In this document: piece after piece, positions 36,414-47,767 of the stretch | How the letters are laid out: each line of letters starts with the position of its first letter | Position numbering within the stretch: the first letter of the stretch is position 1 | Assembly: GCA_013399115.1 (NCBI GenBank) | Contig: VXAA01003915.1 | Coordinates: 235,380-299,379, forward strand | DNA from: Anseranas semipalmata | Taxonomy: Eukaryota; Chordata; Aves; Anseriformes; Anseranatidae | Length of the DNA: 64,000 bases | Direction: 5' to 3' | Position numbers and translations under genes: made by a program | Notes under the pieces: generated by a model | The model's input: only the letters and a program-made list of their open reading frames with translations | The model's database searches: none | Told to the model about the DNA's origin: nothing

Positions 36414-39107
36414 TCCCTGCCATAACTGCAGGAGTTGGAGGATGCCATATTATCAATACTTTTGTTTCTTGTTACTGAATCCTAGAGCACTAGCCGGTCT
36501 TTTTCTAAGCCAGATATGGAAGAGATTGTAGCAGTGCTTTTTGGCTCCTCAGCTGTGATGCTTAAAACTCAAGGACCCCACTCTGTTGTTCTCCATAGCT
36601 CATCTTACAGCGTTGGTGTGATGTGGATATTCTCCTCCTGTAGTAGGAGTGTAAAGTTTGAGGATTAGCAGCAGAAATGCAAATGATCCTCCCTCACTTG
36701 CTGTGGTAGAAATTCCTGCAGTTCTTGCAGTGTCACCATCCTCTGTGGCCCAGTGGGTGCCCATATCACCAGAATCTCCATTCTCCATAGTTGGCATCGA
36801 GTTCCAGGCTGGTTGGGCTGTCCGTAGGTTTCCTAGCTTGGCAATGAGATTTTGCAGAGGGACAGCTCTCACCATCTTCCCCTCTTTATTCTGTGGTAAG
36901 AGAATACCAGAAGAACTTTTGAAACCCAAGAGAAACTTTTGGGTTTCTATGGTTCCCTCTCTTGGCTGGGTGATGGGACAGCACTCATCAGCAAAGGGCT
37001 GCTTGTTCCTGAGGCATGATGCCCTCCCAGGAAGAGTGCTTTCCATTCACTGTGGGGTCTGTTGAATGTCATTTCAGGGCCAGTTCAGTGGAACGGCAGA
37101 TTTCTTGCATCTTTGCACACTTTAAGCAGTGTGAACATATGTGCTCTTGGATGTCTGTCACAATACAGCTTCTGTTAAGTGACACTGTCCACCAGTGAGG
37201 TGATAACAGACCTTGCTAAGGCTGCCTGGCACTTTCCTACCCCAGCTAAAACCTGCAGCTATAAAAACAGACGTAGTACCAGGATCTGAGAAAGGACTTG
37301 AATTCCCATCATGTACCTTACTTTGACACTGATGGTCCTGACTACCATTTGAAGCTCTGGTTAAGCTAGGCCTTGAGGTCAGGACCCAAGAAGATTAGAT
37401 CCTGAGGCAGCAGCATACAGGGGCTGTCCTGCTGAAGAGCACTGCGCTGCTTTGGTTTTGCTCTCTGCACTCCTGGCTCATCTGTGGGCAGGTCCTTGCT
37501 CTGTTCCTGCTCCTCCTTGGTCCTCAAGAGGCACAGGACACTTGCTCGGTGCAGAAGATTGGTATCCCATGTTGGGCTGTAGCTGATGGCAGTGGCAGAG
37601 GATGAGGTGGGGAACTGGGTTGTACGTACCTTCTTGCTGTCAGCTGCTGCCTTGCATTTCCGCATGCTCTTTCTCACACTCTCCACCCTGTGTCCTTCCC
37701 ATGAGGACCCTGAAGCACCGTGGGCAGCCGGTCCCCAGAGTTCAGGGGAACAGGGGCAGAGGAATTGAGAAAGGTGCGTGCTGCATGTGATAAGGAGCCA
37801 GCACTGAAGGGACCCAGCGTTCAGAGAAAGGGCTGGGAGGGAAGGAGCAGTGCGAGTGACCTTGTGTCACTCTTCTGCATGTCTCTTTTGAGTCCTGAAA
37901 TACAACCATTTGTTTTGAGTGCCCAAACTGCATTTGAAGCAGTACTTTGGAGCCTGAGTTATAAAACTGAAACTACTGATCCATCGTGTCACACCTGATG
38001 TCATGGCTGGGGTCAGGTAAGTCCGTGCACAACTCATCTCCACTTCCCGAAAGCTTGGTATGAAAAGCGAAGATTTCCCATGCTCCCTGCTGCCTTGATG
38101 TCCCCAAAGCACAGATCTGCAGATAAGTGCAGATCAAGGGCTGTAATAGAAGCAGAAGGAGACTTTTTTTCCAAAAATAAAAAAAGGAAATGGGAAGTGA
38201 GGAACTGGAGAAGCCCAACATGAAGGGGTCTGATTAAGGTTTAGGTAGCCTCAGTTCTGACATTTCTTAACTGCGTTCAAAACAGGCACCATCTGCTTCA
38301 GAGAAATATGCTTGACCTGACCACACACCTCACAGGCGGACAGACAAAACTCGCATCCATTTTTCCCTTGCTATGCCTGGTGCCGATAAGTGCTCTCCCC
38401 TGCTGTCTCTGTCCCCTTTGATTGGCACCCACGCTGTCTGTAAGCTGCCTCTTTTCCCTGGAGCTGTGAGTATAGCTCTGGCTTACCCTGTATTTTCTCA
38501 GCACTTGCTTGCAGAGTTGGGGTTCCCTGGAATGATGGGACAGCAATTTGTGGTGCAAGTGTTCAGAGTGAAAATGCCTGTCCTGTGCTGTGCCGAGGCA
38601 GTCGGTGCCCTGCGGTGCCAACAGAGCTGTGGTCCACGTAAATGGGGAAGGGGCTCCTGGGGTTCCTGTGCAACACAGATGGCTTCTGTCCCTGGAGGGG
38701 ACAGCACTGCCTGGAGAGAGGTGACATGTGCCAGGCAGCAGGTGGAGACGTGGCAAAGTGAACCTGGCTGTCAGTACGGAAGGTGCTTGCATGGGGTCTG
38801 CATGCTCAGGTTGGGTCCTGGCATTTCCGAGATCCCCATTGTTGGCCATGGTCTGGGTCTAGGAACCCAGGCTGACCCATGCTGGATTATGGCTGTGAGG
38901 CCTCTTGCTGGTAGCTACTGGACAGCAAGGAGGTGGCATTGCTGAGGTCCCTGTTTGTCCTAAAACATAGGGATCAGTGCAGGAGTGGCAGGCTTTGCAC
39001 TAGGATTTGGTTGTGGAAACCATTGGCATGAATGACTTTTTGTGGAGGTAACTAGCAGCTTGTGGGGGTTCCCGATCCTCAACAGACTTGTTTTATATTT
39101 ATTAAAA

Positions 39108-39111
<4 letters not shown>

Positions 39112-39139
<28 letters not shown>

Positions 39140-39187
39140 CCATATTAGGGGTTGTGTCATCGCCCCCTCCCCCCCACACACACACAC
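39112..39187. repeat. Compound microsatellite (AT)14 ... C-run (CA)n
   Basis: Fourteen uninterrupted AT units run from 39112 to 39139. After about 25 bases a C-rich run leads into a CA tract (about 39175-39187). It is probably length-variable between individuals. Confidence 0.95.
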
Positions 39188-39743
39188 GGTGCTGCAGGGG
39201 AGTTATGGACACATCCTGCTGCTGAGTTCATTGGGGCAGCATCGCCAGCGTGAGCAGCTTGCCCGGGGAGCTGCAGCCGGGTGCTCTCCCAGTGGCGCTG
39301 CAGCCCAGGGGAGCCCGGGGGAGCGGAGCGCCTGCCTGCCCTGCTCGTCCCCAGCTTGGCACGGCAGCGCTACGCTGCGGCCAGCTGAAGCCGAACGAGG
39401 AGTTTCCTCTCCGGGCCTTTGGGGTCATTCAGAAGCAACTACACCTGCCTGGATGGCACTTCCTGGAAATGTTTTTGTTACAGAAATCTGTATAAATCTA
39501 CATGGGATAGCTGTGGGGACCTTCTGCTGAACATTGTTTCTAGGGCCCCTCTGCTGCTACCTTTGGCAGTTCAGCATTATGGCTTCGTTAGCTGATATCC
39601 CTGTTCCTCTTAAACTGGCAGCCTGGCCAGTGAAGTCCTTGGGAGAGGTAACGCACAGATGCTGCTCTCTGACTCATATGAGAGTTGACTTTCAGTTTAT
39701 TTACATTTTTTTCAGTTACAGATAAGCTAAAAACTCTAATGAA

Positions 39744-40180
39744 TCATAGAATCATAGAATGGCCTGGGTTGAAAAGGACCTTAAAGATCATCTAGTTTCA
39801 ATCCCCCTGCTCTGGGCAGGGTTGCCAACCACTAGAGCAGGCTGCCCAGTGCCACATCCAGCCTGGCCTTGAATGCCTCCAGGGATGGGGCATCCACAAC
39901 CTCTCTGGGCAACCTGTTCCAGTGCCTCACCACCCTCTGAGTGAAAAACTTCCTCCTAATATCCAACCTAAATCTCCCCTGTCTTAGTTTGAAACCATTC
40001 CCCCCTTGTCCTATCACTATCAACACGTGTAAACAGGCGTTCCCCCTCCTGTTTATACGCTCCCTTCAAGTACTGGAAGGCCGCAATGAGGTCTCCCCGG
40101 AGCCTTCTCTTCTCCAAGCTAAACCAGCCCAGTTCCCTCAACCTTTCCTCGGAGGAGAGGTGCTCCAGCCCTCTGATCAT
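39744..40180 (-). repeat. CR1 LINE, 5'-truncated
   Basis: On the minus strand the element runs from inside the post-RT region (GATCAGAGGGCTGGAGCACC) to the 3' tail with two ATTCTATG-type units. The minus frame 39832-40026 gives [20 protein letters not shown], the usual CR1 C-terminal motif. Its 3' 106 bases differ from the short CR1 at 47655-47767 at only four positions, so both are from the same subfamily. Confidence 0.95.
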
Positions 40181-41029
40181 GAACATAATTGTATTGCAAG
40201 TATAACTCATAAATGAAAGGCAAGAAGGGCTAATCTCTGATAACAGTTTTCTCCTCTGTGCATTTGTGTAACACAGGCCAAAGTTGTACCAAATGATTAC
40301 ATCTTGAACATAAATTACTGTATGAAGCTCAGGGTGATGCGGCAAGGCTTCTAGAAGTATTTGCTTTCAGAGAAAAGTTGTATTTGAACTTCATAGAATA
40401 AAGATCAGTCATGGGGAAATCATAAATTAGTTAACTGTTCTGCATAAAATACAGCAATACCACAAATCTCTAAGCAAATATGTTCTTGGGCTTTTCTGTT
40501 TTTGGTCAACAGATCCAGGTGCCACAGGGGTATGAATTAGTTGATTCTCCCGGCAGTGCTGTAAGAAAGGGAAGAGTCACACTTCAAGGGTTTCCGTGCT
40601 TGCTTGCATTCAAAGTAAGGTTCGCTGATGCTGGCATGCAGACCCCTGTCCAACTTGGACCTGCTGCCGCCAAAGGAGCACTTGCCAGTGGTCGCTGCAG
40701 CTGGCGGCAGAGGTGATACCCCAGTGTCCTACCTGCTCCAGCTCCTCGTCCTCTGTGTGGAGGGCCATCAGGATCCTCTCCTGCCTCAGGTGCTGCCTGC
40801 CCTTCCCCCTCTCAGTGCAGTTCAGCACTTCTTCTTCTGAAATAATTCCCTTTCTCTTCAGCACTGTGCTCAGAGGCAGCCCCAGCCAGATTGGCTGACT
40901 GGCACAGAGCCTGGAAGAGGTTTTAATTGTGGTGGCATCTGCTCATCAACCTACTCTGAGTCAGGTGCTCGAAAGCACTGTTTGGGATGCGTGGGTGAAA
41001 TCCACAATGGGCAGCAGGCTCCGTCTGCC

Positions 41030-41230
41030 AGCGCTGTGTGCCCGCGGAGCTGCAGAGAGCAGGGGCTGCAGCGCTGCGCTTGCTCCCGCCCGGGGGCTGC
41101 TCCTCGGACTCGCCGGGGCACCGCAGCTCGCCCCGCTGAACCCCACTGGGGTTGGCTGGGGTTCTGCGCCGGCGGTCCCAGCGCTGGCTGTGCCTGCGGA
41201 ACAGCGTGGCTCTCCCTTGGCACTCGCAAC
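41030..41230. other. GC- and CpG-rich intronic block
   Basis: By eye this block has many CpG and GGC/GCC runs (CCCGCGGAGCTGC, GCTCCCGCCCGGGGGC, CGCCGGCGGTCCC), unlike its flanks. Long open frames on both strands (minus 40923-41543, plus 40929-41294 and 40982-41437) follow from the composition and contain no recognisable domain. It could be a small intragenic CpG island. Confidence 0.4.
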
Positions 41231-41939
41231 AGGGTCTGCCAGGCTTATGGTCCAGCTGCTGCAGGAGGAGGAGGCTGCCCACCATTTCTCTTGACCAAGA
41301 GCATCGTCTGCGTATGGTATCTCTTCCAGGGTGGTGAGGTGGTTCAAAAAGCAATGAATCAGTACTCCCGTAAGCTGTCTGTGAGCCTTCTTGGTGGGTG
41401 TGTTGGCACAAGAAGTGTCCATGTCCTTGAGAAGTAACAAGTACAGACCCCAGCATTCTCTCTTCCCAAGACCACATCTCCTCTGACTTGCATGTTACTG
41501 CTTCTAGCGTGAAATTTTGACTTGAAAGATTGTATTCATTCAAAATCTTCCTTCTTTGCTTCCTTCTTTTCTTCTTAGTTTGACTAGCGCAGAGTCAAAC
41601 TGCTATCTCCCTTCCTCAGTTCCTTATCAGCTTGATGGCTCTACGGTTTGCTATGACCTTGACCTCTCAGGTGGTTCGATGCAGCTCTTAGTGTCCCTGC
41701 TGCTGCATTAAATGATTTGAGATCATTTTCCAAAATCTGACTTGTCATGCTTCACCCAGCGCTGCGGTGCAGGTGTCTGTGTTGCGCTGCCCAAAGCCTG
41801 CGACCGCTGGGGAAGGTGCTGGCTGCGAGGGACAGTCCTTCATTTGACTGCCGTGGTGTGTTTCTGTTGCCAATGTTAGCGTGTTAACCTCTGAGAATTC
41901 CTGCTGCTACCGTGCCTGTTGTGATATAGGAACAGTTGA

Positions 41940-42120
41940 TCAGAAATAGATGATGAAAGAGAAATTGCTGCCAGTAATGAGAGATGCATAAATCTTGCAT
42001 TTATTAAGATTAAATGTAATATTTAGAAGTGTAATTGCAACATTCTGTAGAAATAAAAAGGTATTTTTTCACATTCAGAAAGCAAAAGCTGGGTTGCAAA
42101 TAGAAAAAAATAAATCTGTC
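41940..42120. other. AT-rich block, candidate conserved noncoding element
   Basis: Non-repetitive AT-rich sequence with clustered cores such as TTGATCAGAAATAGATGATG and GCATAAATCTTGCATTTATT, sharply following GC-rich DNA. Similarity to conserved enhancers is an impression from composition, not a demonstration. Confidence 0.25.
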
Positions 42121-42589
42121 TGAGAGGAGAGGATTGGGATAACCAGGTACTGGGGGATGCGTGGGAATGGCACTCGAGCTTCCTCTCCATCAGCTCTGGC
42201 CCAGCAGGGTTCTCTGTCCAGTCAGCAGCTCTATCCGGAGCTGCTTCTCTCCTGTGAACTTTTCTTTCGCATGTCCAGACTTCTCTTGGCCAGCCATCAA
42301 TATTCTTGTATTTTCATCTAATGTATTAGGCAGACTTACCTAGAAAAAAATATTTTGGAAACTTTACAAAGGCACTTTACAGCTGGTCTACAGCACAGCT
42401 TGAGTACAGCCTGCATCCATCTACGTGCTCCTTCTGGTTTCCGGGCCGTAGTTTTCCTGCGTTTTGTAATCCCTGCTCCTGTTGCCCTGCTTGTGCCACT
42501 GTGTGCATCGTGAGGAGCCCCTGCAGCCCTGCCTGCACAGCTCCTCCCGCTGGGCTGCCCTGGCACCCCTGGGAGCTGGCAGCTCCGTG

Positions 42590-42800
42590 TCTTCCTGTTC
42601 CCTAAATATAGAGCCTCCCTCTCCACACCTATCTCCAAAGCATTCGCTCCTCTCCATCCATCAGCCTCAGTCCCTGATGCCTCCTTGACGGCTCCATTAA
42701 ACACACACTTCGCAGCAGCTATATTTAGAAGTCGGGAAGAGAACGAGCCTTTGGGCTGTGGACAGTCCATAAATCCAGCTCCCTTCACAAAATCACCGTT
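42590..42800. other. Candidate conserved noncoding block
   Basis: Complex, non-repetitive sequence with two CTATATTTAG/CTAAATATAG-type (MEF2-like) cores at about 42601-42611 and 42718-42728, in opposite orientation, and a CTCCATTAAACACACAC stretch between them. No repeat or open frame explains it. Confidence 0.25.
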
Positions 42801-43789
42801 CTTCTATCTGGAATGAGATCGATAGAGATGTTTGCAGATGAGCTACAAGTGTCTGTGCATGCGTGGATGGGAGGCAGGAGCTGAAGGAAGAGGAGGCAGA
42901 GTACGGTAGAGGAAAGGGAAGGAGAAGGGGCAAAGGTGCATGGGGGCAGGGGGAGTGGGACTTCCTTAGGGCTGCTGTGAGGAGGGGCAGGAGGCGAGGG
43001 GAAACGCGTGTCTGGAGCAGGGCTTCTTGTGCTGCAGCAGCGGTGTGTTCGTCCCTCGCAAGGACTGAAGGGGACTGCGGATGTCTCTGACCCGAGACCC
43101 TCTGCGTACCACGAGACAGAGGGTGGATGTGCTCTCCTTAGCTGTCGTGGTCTGCTCAGCTTGTGCCGTTCCAGTACCTCCACAAGGGCCCACCGTCCTT
43201 CCCTCTCTCCTCACCCCCCTTTCCCATTTTTATTACATCCATCTCAACTTGTACAGAGTTTTGGGTGCCAACGCATTCGCAGGCATGTTGGCCTTAAGTC
43301 TCATCCTTGATGTTTTCGGTGTATTTTAGGTCTCTGCTGTGTTACCTCACTCCCTCAGTGGAAAGCGTTGTGGGATCCCCGCGGTGCATAGAGCTGGAGG
43401 CTGCTCCCTGCTGCTGGGGTCTGAACACTTCCGCAGCAGCAGGGAAAGCCAGCGTGCAGCGCGGGTGCTTTCCTGTCAGCACATCAGCCCCGTCCGGGGC
43501 TGGTGGTGCCTCCTTTCCTCTGTGGCTGCCGGTGGTGGAGTTCAGGTATCCCCATCTGGAATTAGGAGTTGAGAACCCTCCGCTGCTGAGGAGGGTTATG
43601 AGCAAGGTGAGAAGCTGCCTCAGATGATTTCCAAATGCAGGTGAAGGGGTCATCTCCTTTTTAGCTGTCTGGTAACTCTTTCCGTTGCGTTGCTGTGCTG
43701 CCCAGTCCTTAGTGTCTCCGTTTCTTGGCATAGCCTGTCATTTTGTCCGTACGATTAATTCCCCGGTTCTTTGAGACAGTTTCTCCCAG

Positions 43790-44065
43790 GACTGCAGGGA
43801 CGGGGCTCGGTGGAAGATCGCCCGCCCGGAGGACTCGCGGGGCGCCGTCAGCCCCCGCGGCACCCGCGCCGGGCTCCGGGAAGCCTGCCCGCGGACNNNN
43901 NNNNNNNNNNNNNNNNNNNNNNNNNNNNNNNNNNNNNNNNNNNNGGGCCGGGGCGGCCTCTGTGAGACCCCCGGCACGGCGCTGCCGAGCGCCCGCCCGC
44001 GGCACGCGTGCTCGTGGCTTACACACCGCTCCCGCAGTGCCGGCCCGTTGCGTGCGCTGTGAAGC
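43790..44065. promoter_or_regulatory. Intragenic CpG island, possible alternative promoter
   Basis: Very dense CpG on both sides of an assembly gap (GAAGATCGCCCGCCCGGAGG; GCCGAGCGCCCGCCCGCGGC), standing out from all surrounding intron. It lies about 2.3 kb upstream of the second exon. SHANK3 in mammals is known to use several intragenic CpG-associated promoters, so an alternative start here is plausible; no TATA box or other core signal decides it. The open frames across the gap (for example 43743-44297 plus, 43709-44269 minus) run through Ns and should not be trusted. Confidence 0.5.
43897..43944. other. Assembly gap (48 N)
   Basis: A run of 48 unknown bases inside the CpG-rich block. The true length may differ, as such GC-rich sequence is commonly lost in short-read assembly. 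Confidence 1.
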
Positions 44066-46354
44066 GTGCGCGAACACAGACGTGAAAACGGGCGAGATGA
44101 AGGCGGAACAAATGCTTCTGAAAAAAGTTTTTATTAGCACTACAAAAAATGCTTTATTCCCACGCCCCACTGGCTTGTCGTGCGCACCCCACTTCGGAGG
44201 CTGCTGCTCTGAGGCATGCCTGGGAGACTGCCTGATGTGGCAAGAAGGAAAGCCAGAACCACGCAGCACAGGGCGTTGTGCTGGAGGACCGTGCTAAGGC
44301 TGTTCTTCAGCTCTCCTGAGATAAAAAGAAAAATCTAAAAGAAATAAAATAAAATGAGGACGTGAGAAAGAAAAATCTCAAAAAAAATACAAGGCTATGT
44401 TTGGCGAATTAATATCTAAACTTTGGTGAAGTTACTTGTTCGTTTAATCTTGCCAGTAACAAGCACGCTTTGTGCGTGAAATGGAAGCACATGCTGAGGG
44501 CGAGGTTCCCCCAGAGCAGGGCATCTTTGTCGAAGTTCGTGCCTCGCACCCCCTGTGGGAGCCTCTCCAGGACAGGAGATGCTTCAGCCACATCTCCAGA
44601 AGCAGCCTCCGGTAGCGGACAGCCCGCGCCTGCTGGGGAGCTGAGGGTGTGGAGGAGCGTGCTGGCTGTGGCACAGCTGCTGCGGATGCATTGAGGGCGG
44701 TCATCTGTCCCCACGGCGGGAAACTGGCGTTGTGACCCCTGTAGCAGCATTTCCATTTACCAGCACAGGACAGCAGCAATGGTTTCTTATGATCATAAGA
44801 CCAGAATGAAAAGTTTGAAAGTGCATCGTGTCCTGAGTTTAAAACAAGCTTCCTCAGGTTGGCAGCGTTGCGATAACAGTAACAGCTCCTGCCCCTCAAC
44901 TTTTGCAGCCCCTTCTCGCTGGCTGTTGTCATTTTGAATTCCAAAGCAGGTGAAAGCGAACATTTGTTTTGCATTGTTTGTGCTTTGGGTGCAAACAGCT
45001 TGTGTCCCTACTGAAGGGAAAAGGCGAGTCTCATCTACGCTTTACTCTTCATCTCTTCTCCTTTCCCCTTCGTTCCCCTTCTGACTGCCCTACGCAGCCT
45101 GCTAAAAGACCTGCCCAATCTACATCAGACCAACCCGCCTGATGTTGTAGGCGCTGATGCAGTGAGCAGCACCAAGTGCTTCAAAAGGAAGTGGTGACGA
45201 AGGCAAGTGGAGTTACCTGTTGTTTGGTGTCCCGTCACCCTACTGTAGTTGTGGATGAGCTGGTTCAATGTGACGTGCTCAGGCTGGTTAGTGCGAGGCC
45301 TCAGTTGCTTCCTGCAGCTTGAGTCTTGCATATTGATCCTGGGTCACATGAATAAATTCATTTTTGGTAGTGCAATGCAAATTCCTTCTGTGTTAAGAAA
45401 ATGGTAACTGGGAATGTCCGGCTTAAATTCTTTCACATCTCCCTGTCGTGTCTCCTCTGAAGCCAGTGGCTGCCAACCACATTACAGATGCCTGCAGGGG
45501 CATCTGTGCCCGCATAGCCGTGACTCAAGCTGCCTTCCCTCCGCATCTAGCAGCCTGGAGGCCCAAGCATCTCTCTTCTTGTCGGCTCCGGAGTTCTCTG
45601 GGTGCCTGCCTGTGGGCTCCTGTGTTTGCCCTGAAGGATCAGGCTGGCAGCTTCTCTGTCCTTTTCCACGGTTCTGAGACAAGCCAGCAGACTCCTGAGT
45701 TGTTATACCCAAAAGGGGACGTTTGGTCCGAGTGGGGCCTGAAGAGCCCAATGCACTGACTTAGGCCAAAGAGCTGTCGGGGTGGTGCCGCTGGTTCACG
45801 TACAAGTGGTAACAGAAACCTCTCTGGGTTCCTGGCTTTCCTTCCTCATAACTCCCTTGCACCCAGAGGTCTCAGTGATCACCTGATGAGACGAAGGCTA
45901 ACTGGAGCTGTTACCATCTCTTCTGTGGGAACTGCATCCACATTCCTTGAGACCTGTAAAATTCAAGTGGCCAAATAGAATAAGGGGACGGAATCTGGCT
46001 GCTCCCTTGGGACATGGAGTATGCCTTTGCCTTACTGGGGTTGGTTCTCCTCTTTGACTCTACTTTGGAGTTTGGTGAGATTTGATGCTTCAGTGTGGAA
46101 TGTTAAAATCTGTGGGTTTAGAAGTCCTAGTGAAGAGATCTTTTGTTCACAGAAGCTGTTTTTGTGCATATGGGACTGTACACGAGTATGCATGGGACTG
46201 CTCACATTGACACGTCTGCACACAGATTATTACTTGTTTATTAATTAATGCTTGCATGAAAGTAGTGTTCACTCTGTATACACGTAGAGGAAGCAGAGAT
46301 AATGACAAGTGTTCTTTTAGCTCTCAGCTTTGTGATGTGTCTTTTTTCTTGTAG

Positions 46355-46430
46355 AAACCAGAGAAGACAGGACAAAGCGTCTCTTCCGACATTATACTGT
46401 GGGCTCTTATGACAATTTCACCTCTCACAG
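46355..46430 (+). CDS. SHANK3: SHANK3 exon encoding the SH3-PDZ linker
   Basis: This 76-nt exon follows the acceptor TTTTTTCTTGTAG and ends at CACAG|GTAAGC. Joined to the 21970-22083 exon, the split codon G|AA gives Glu. The exon then encodes TREDRTKRLFRHYTVG and SYDNFTSH, and ends with two bases of the next codon (phase 2 intron). FRHYTVGSYD is a signature shared by SHANK proteins just before the PDZ domain. ETREDRTKR matches SHANK3 as recalled, against ETRADRSKK in SHANK2. The expected next exon (DYVIDDK..., PDZ start) was not found in the remaining 17.6 kb. Confidence 0.93.
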
Positions 46431-47544
46431 GTAAGCATCAGCATCTTTGCTTTGTGATTACAAGGAGATTCATTTCCATGGAAAGAGTATCTCCTTTTCC
46501 TGACTGAGCAGTAAGTGTCGCGTTAATTGCATGGGAAGGAAACTTTCCTGATTGTTTCAGTCAATTCAGTTATAGTCTAAACTGTAAGTCCTAGATGAGG
46601 CTCAATTGAATAAAATGTTGAAACTGAACGGGGCAGTCTGGCTTGTGTCTCAGTTTAGGAGTAAGTGTTCTGGGGATTTTGTGGTGTGCTCCGGGAATTG
46701 AAGAAAATGCATTGGATGCAGATGTAGGATTATGGCTTTGTTCTGAAGGGGAAGAGGATGCTGTTGTGCAGGTGATGGCATGCAGACAGCTGTCACTCGA
46801 GCCTGCTGGCAGCACTGGACGTGCTCTCTGGACTACAGGGGTGTTCACTCGGGGTGTGCTGGTACGTGGCATTCGGGTGTACTCACTTCGGCATGGAGAC
46901 TGATATTTGGGAAGATGGTCAGGCTTGATACAGAAGTAAGCCTGGAATCTATTGTGAAAGCAGGGGTGATGCTGCTGGTTTGTACGTGGTCTTGAGCATG
47001 TATGGCTGGTGGACATGTTTGTAGGAGACTGAGCTGTAGGAGTGGGTCTACTTTTTGGATTCAGGAGTGCACTTTTGACACTGGATTTCTGTGTAATGTG
47101 CTTGAGGGGTAAATGTAGGGTTACTCTGTGGAATGCATTCCCTTCTTGCAGTCAGGCTTCATTGCTATTGCAAACTATTGGTCATTAAAGTAATTGCATG
47201 CGCATTGTTGCTTATGAAATAAGCATGAATGACATGAAAGGAGCAAATTGTGACAATTCATTATACAAAAACTAAGTTCTCCTGAAGTCTTTGAGCTTAC
47301 CAACAAAGCAGTGAATGTATTCAGTTTTTCTGAGCTTCTTATCCTAAATCTGTCTCAGTGGCTCTGAACACATTTTGCTCAAAGTTATGGGTATAACTTG
47401 TTTGGATTTTCAAAAGTCCTATGATATGCTTCTTCAGGGCTGTTTATAGCCTGATCTGATCATGGGACAAAAGAGAAAATGCTGCTATGACTCAGAAAAC
47501 AGTGAAGAAGAAGAACGGAGGGGGAAGAGCAGTCAATTTCCACC

Positions 47545-47650
47545 ATGGCCGAATGCTACAGGGAACTCTGTGCTGGGGTCACTGGTTGTTCTAGGTCATG
47601 AAAAGGGCAGGAAATAGGTCAAAAATTGCAGATTATTCAAAATTACCTTT
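47545..47650 (+). repeat. Old CR1/L3-type LINE fragment
   Basis: Decayed text CTGTGCTGGGGTCACTGG and AAATTGCAGATTATTCAAAA matches the conserved CR1 reverse-transcriptase stretch encoding the LGP...FADDTKL region, where AAATTTGCAGATGATACAAA would be usual. The young CR1 at 47655 seems to have inserted into or right beside it, and traces may continue to about 47830. Confidence 0.5.
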
Positions 47651-47654
47651 ATTA

Positions 47655-47767
47655 TCACAGAATCATAGAACGGCATGGGTTGAAAAGGACCTTAAAGATC
47701 ATCTAGTTTCAACCCCCCTGCTCTGGGCAGGGTTGCCAACTACTAGAGCAGGCTGCCCAGTGCCACA
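47655..47767 (-). repeat. Very short CR1 LINE insertion with 7-bp target duplication
   Basis: On the minus strand this is just the last 113 bases of a CR1: from TGTGGCACTGGGCAGCC to the tail ending ATTCTATGATTCTGTGA. Identical 7-bp direct repeats, TTTATTA, flank it at 47648-47654 and 47768-47774. It therefore looks like a complete, severely 5'-truncated retrotransposition event and not a broken piece of a longer copy. Confidence 0.9.

Larger units (their letters stand above)
22084..46354 (+). other. SHANK3: SHANK3 intron (24,271 bp, phase 1)
   Basis: The intron is bounded by a GTAAGC donor and a TTTTTTCTTGTAG acceptor. It holds CR1 copies, a solo LTR, a microsatellite, GC-rich blocks and an assembly gap, each listed separately. 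The remaining stretches (22.1-24.2, 24.8-27.4, 27.9-29.9, 30.3-33.1, 33.3-35.4, 36.4-39.1, 40.2-41.0, 44.1-46.3 kb) hold nothing I can support. Open frames on both strands in the GC-rich parts (for example 38373-38945 plus and 40923-41543 minus) look like chance. No alternative exon with convincing splice sites was found by eye. Confidence 0.85.

Noticed and set aside
38373..38945. 190-codon plus-strand open frame opposite a 183-codon minus frame
   Set aside because: Both strands open over the same bases, which indicates composition and not coding; no known motif.
40923..41543. 206-codon minus-strand open frame
   Set aside because: Spans the CpG-rich block, and plus-strand frames overlap it; composition explains it.
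43709..44297. Long frames on both strands through the N gap
   Set aside because: They depend on translating unknown bases; not evidence of a gene.
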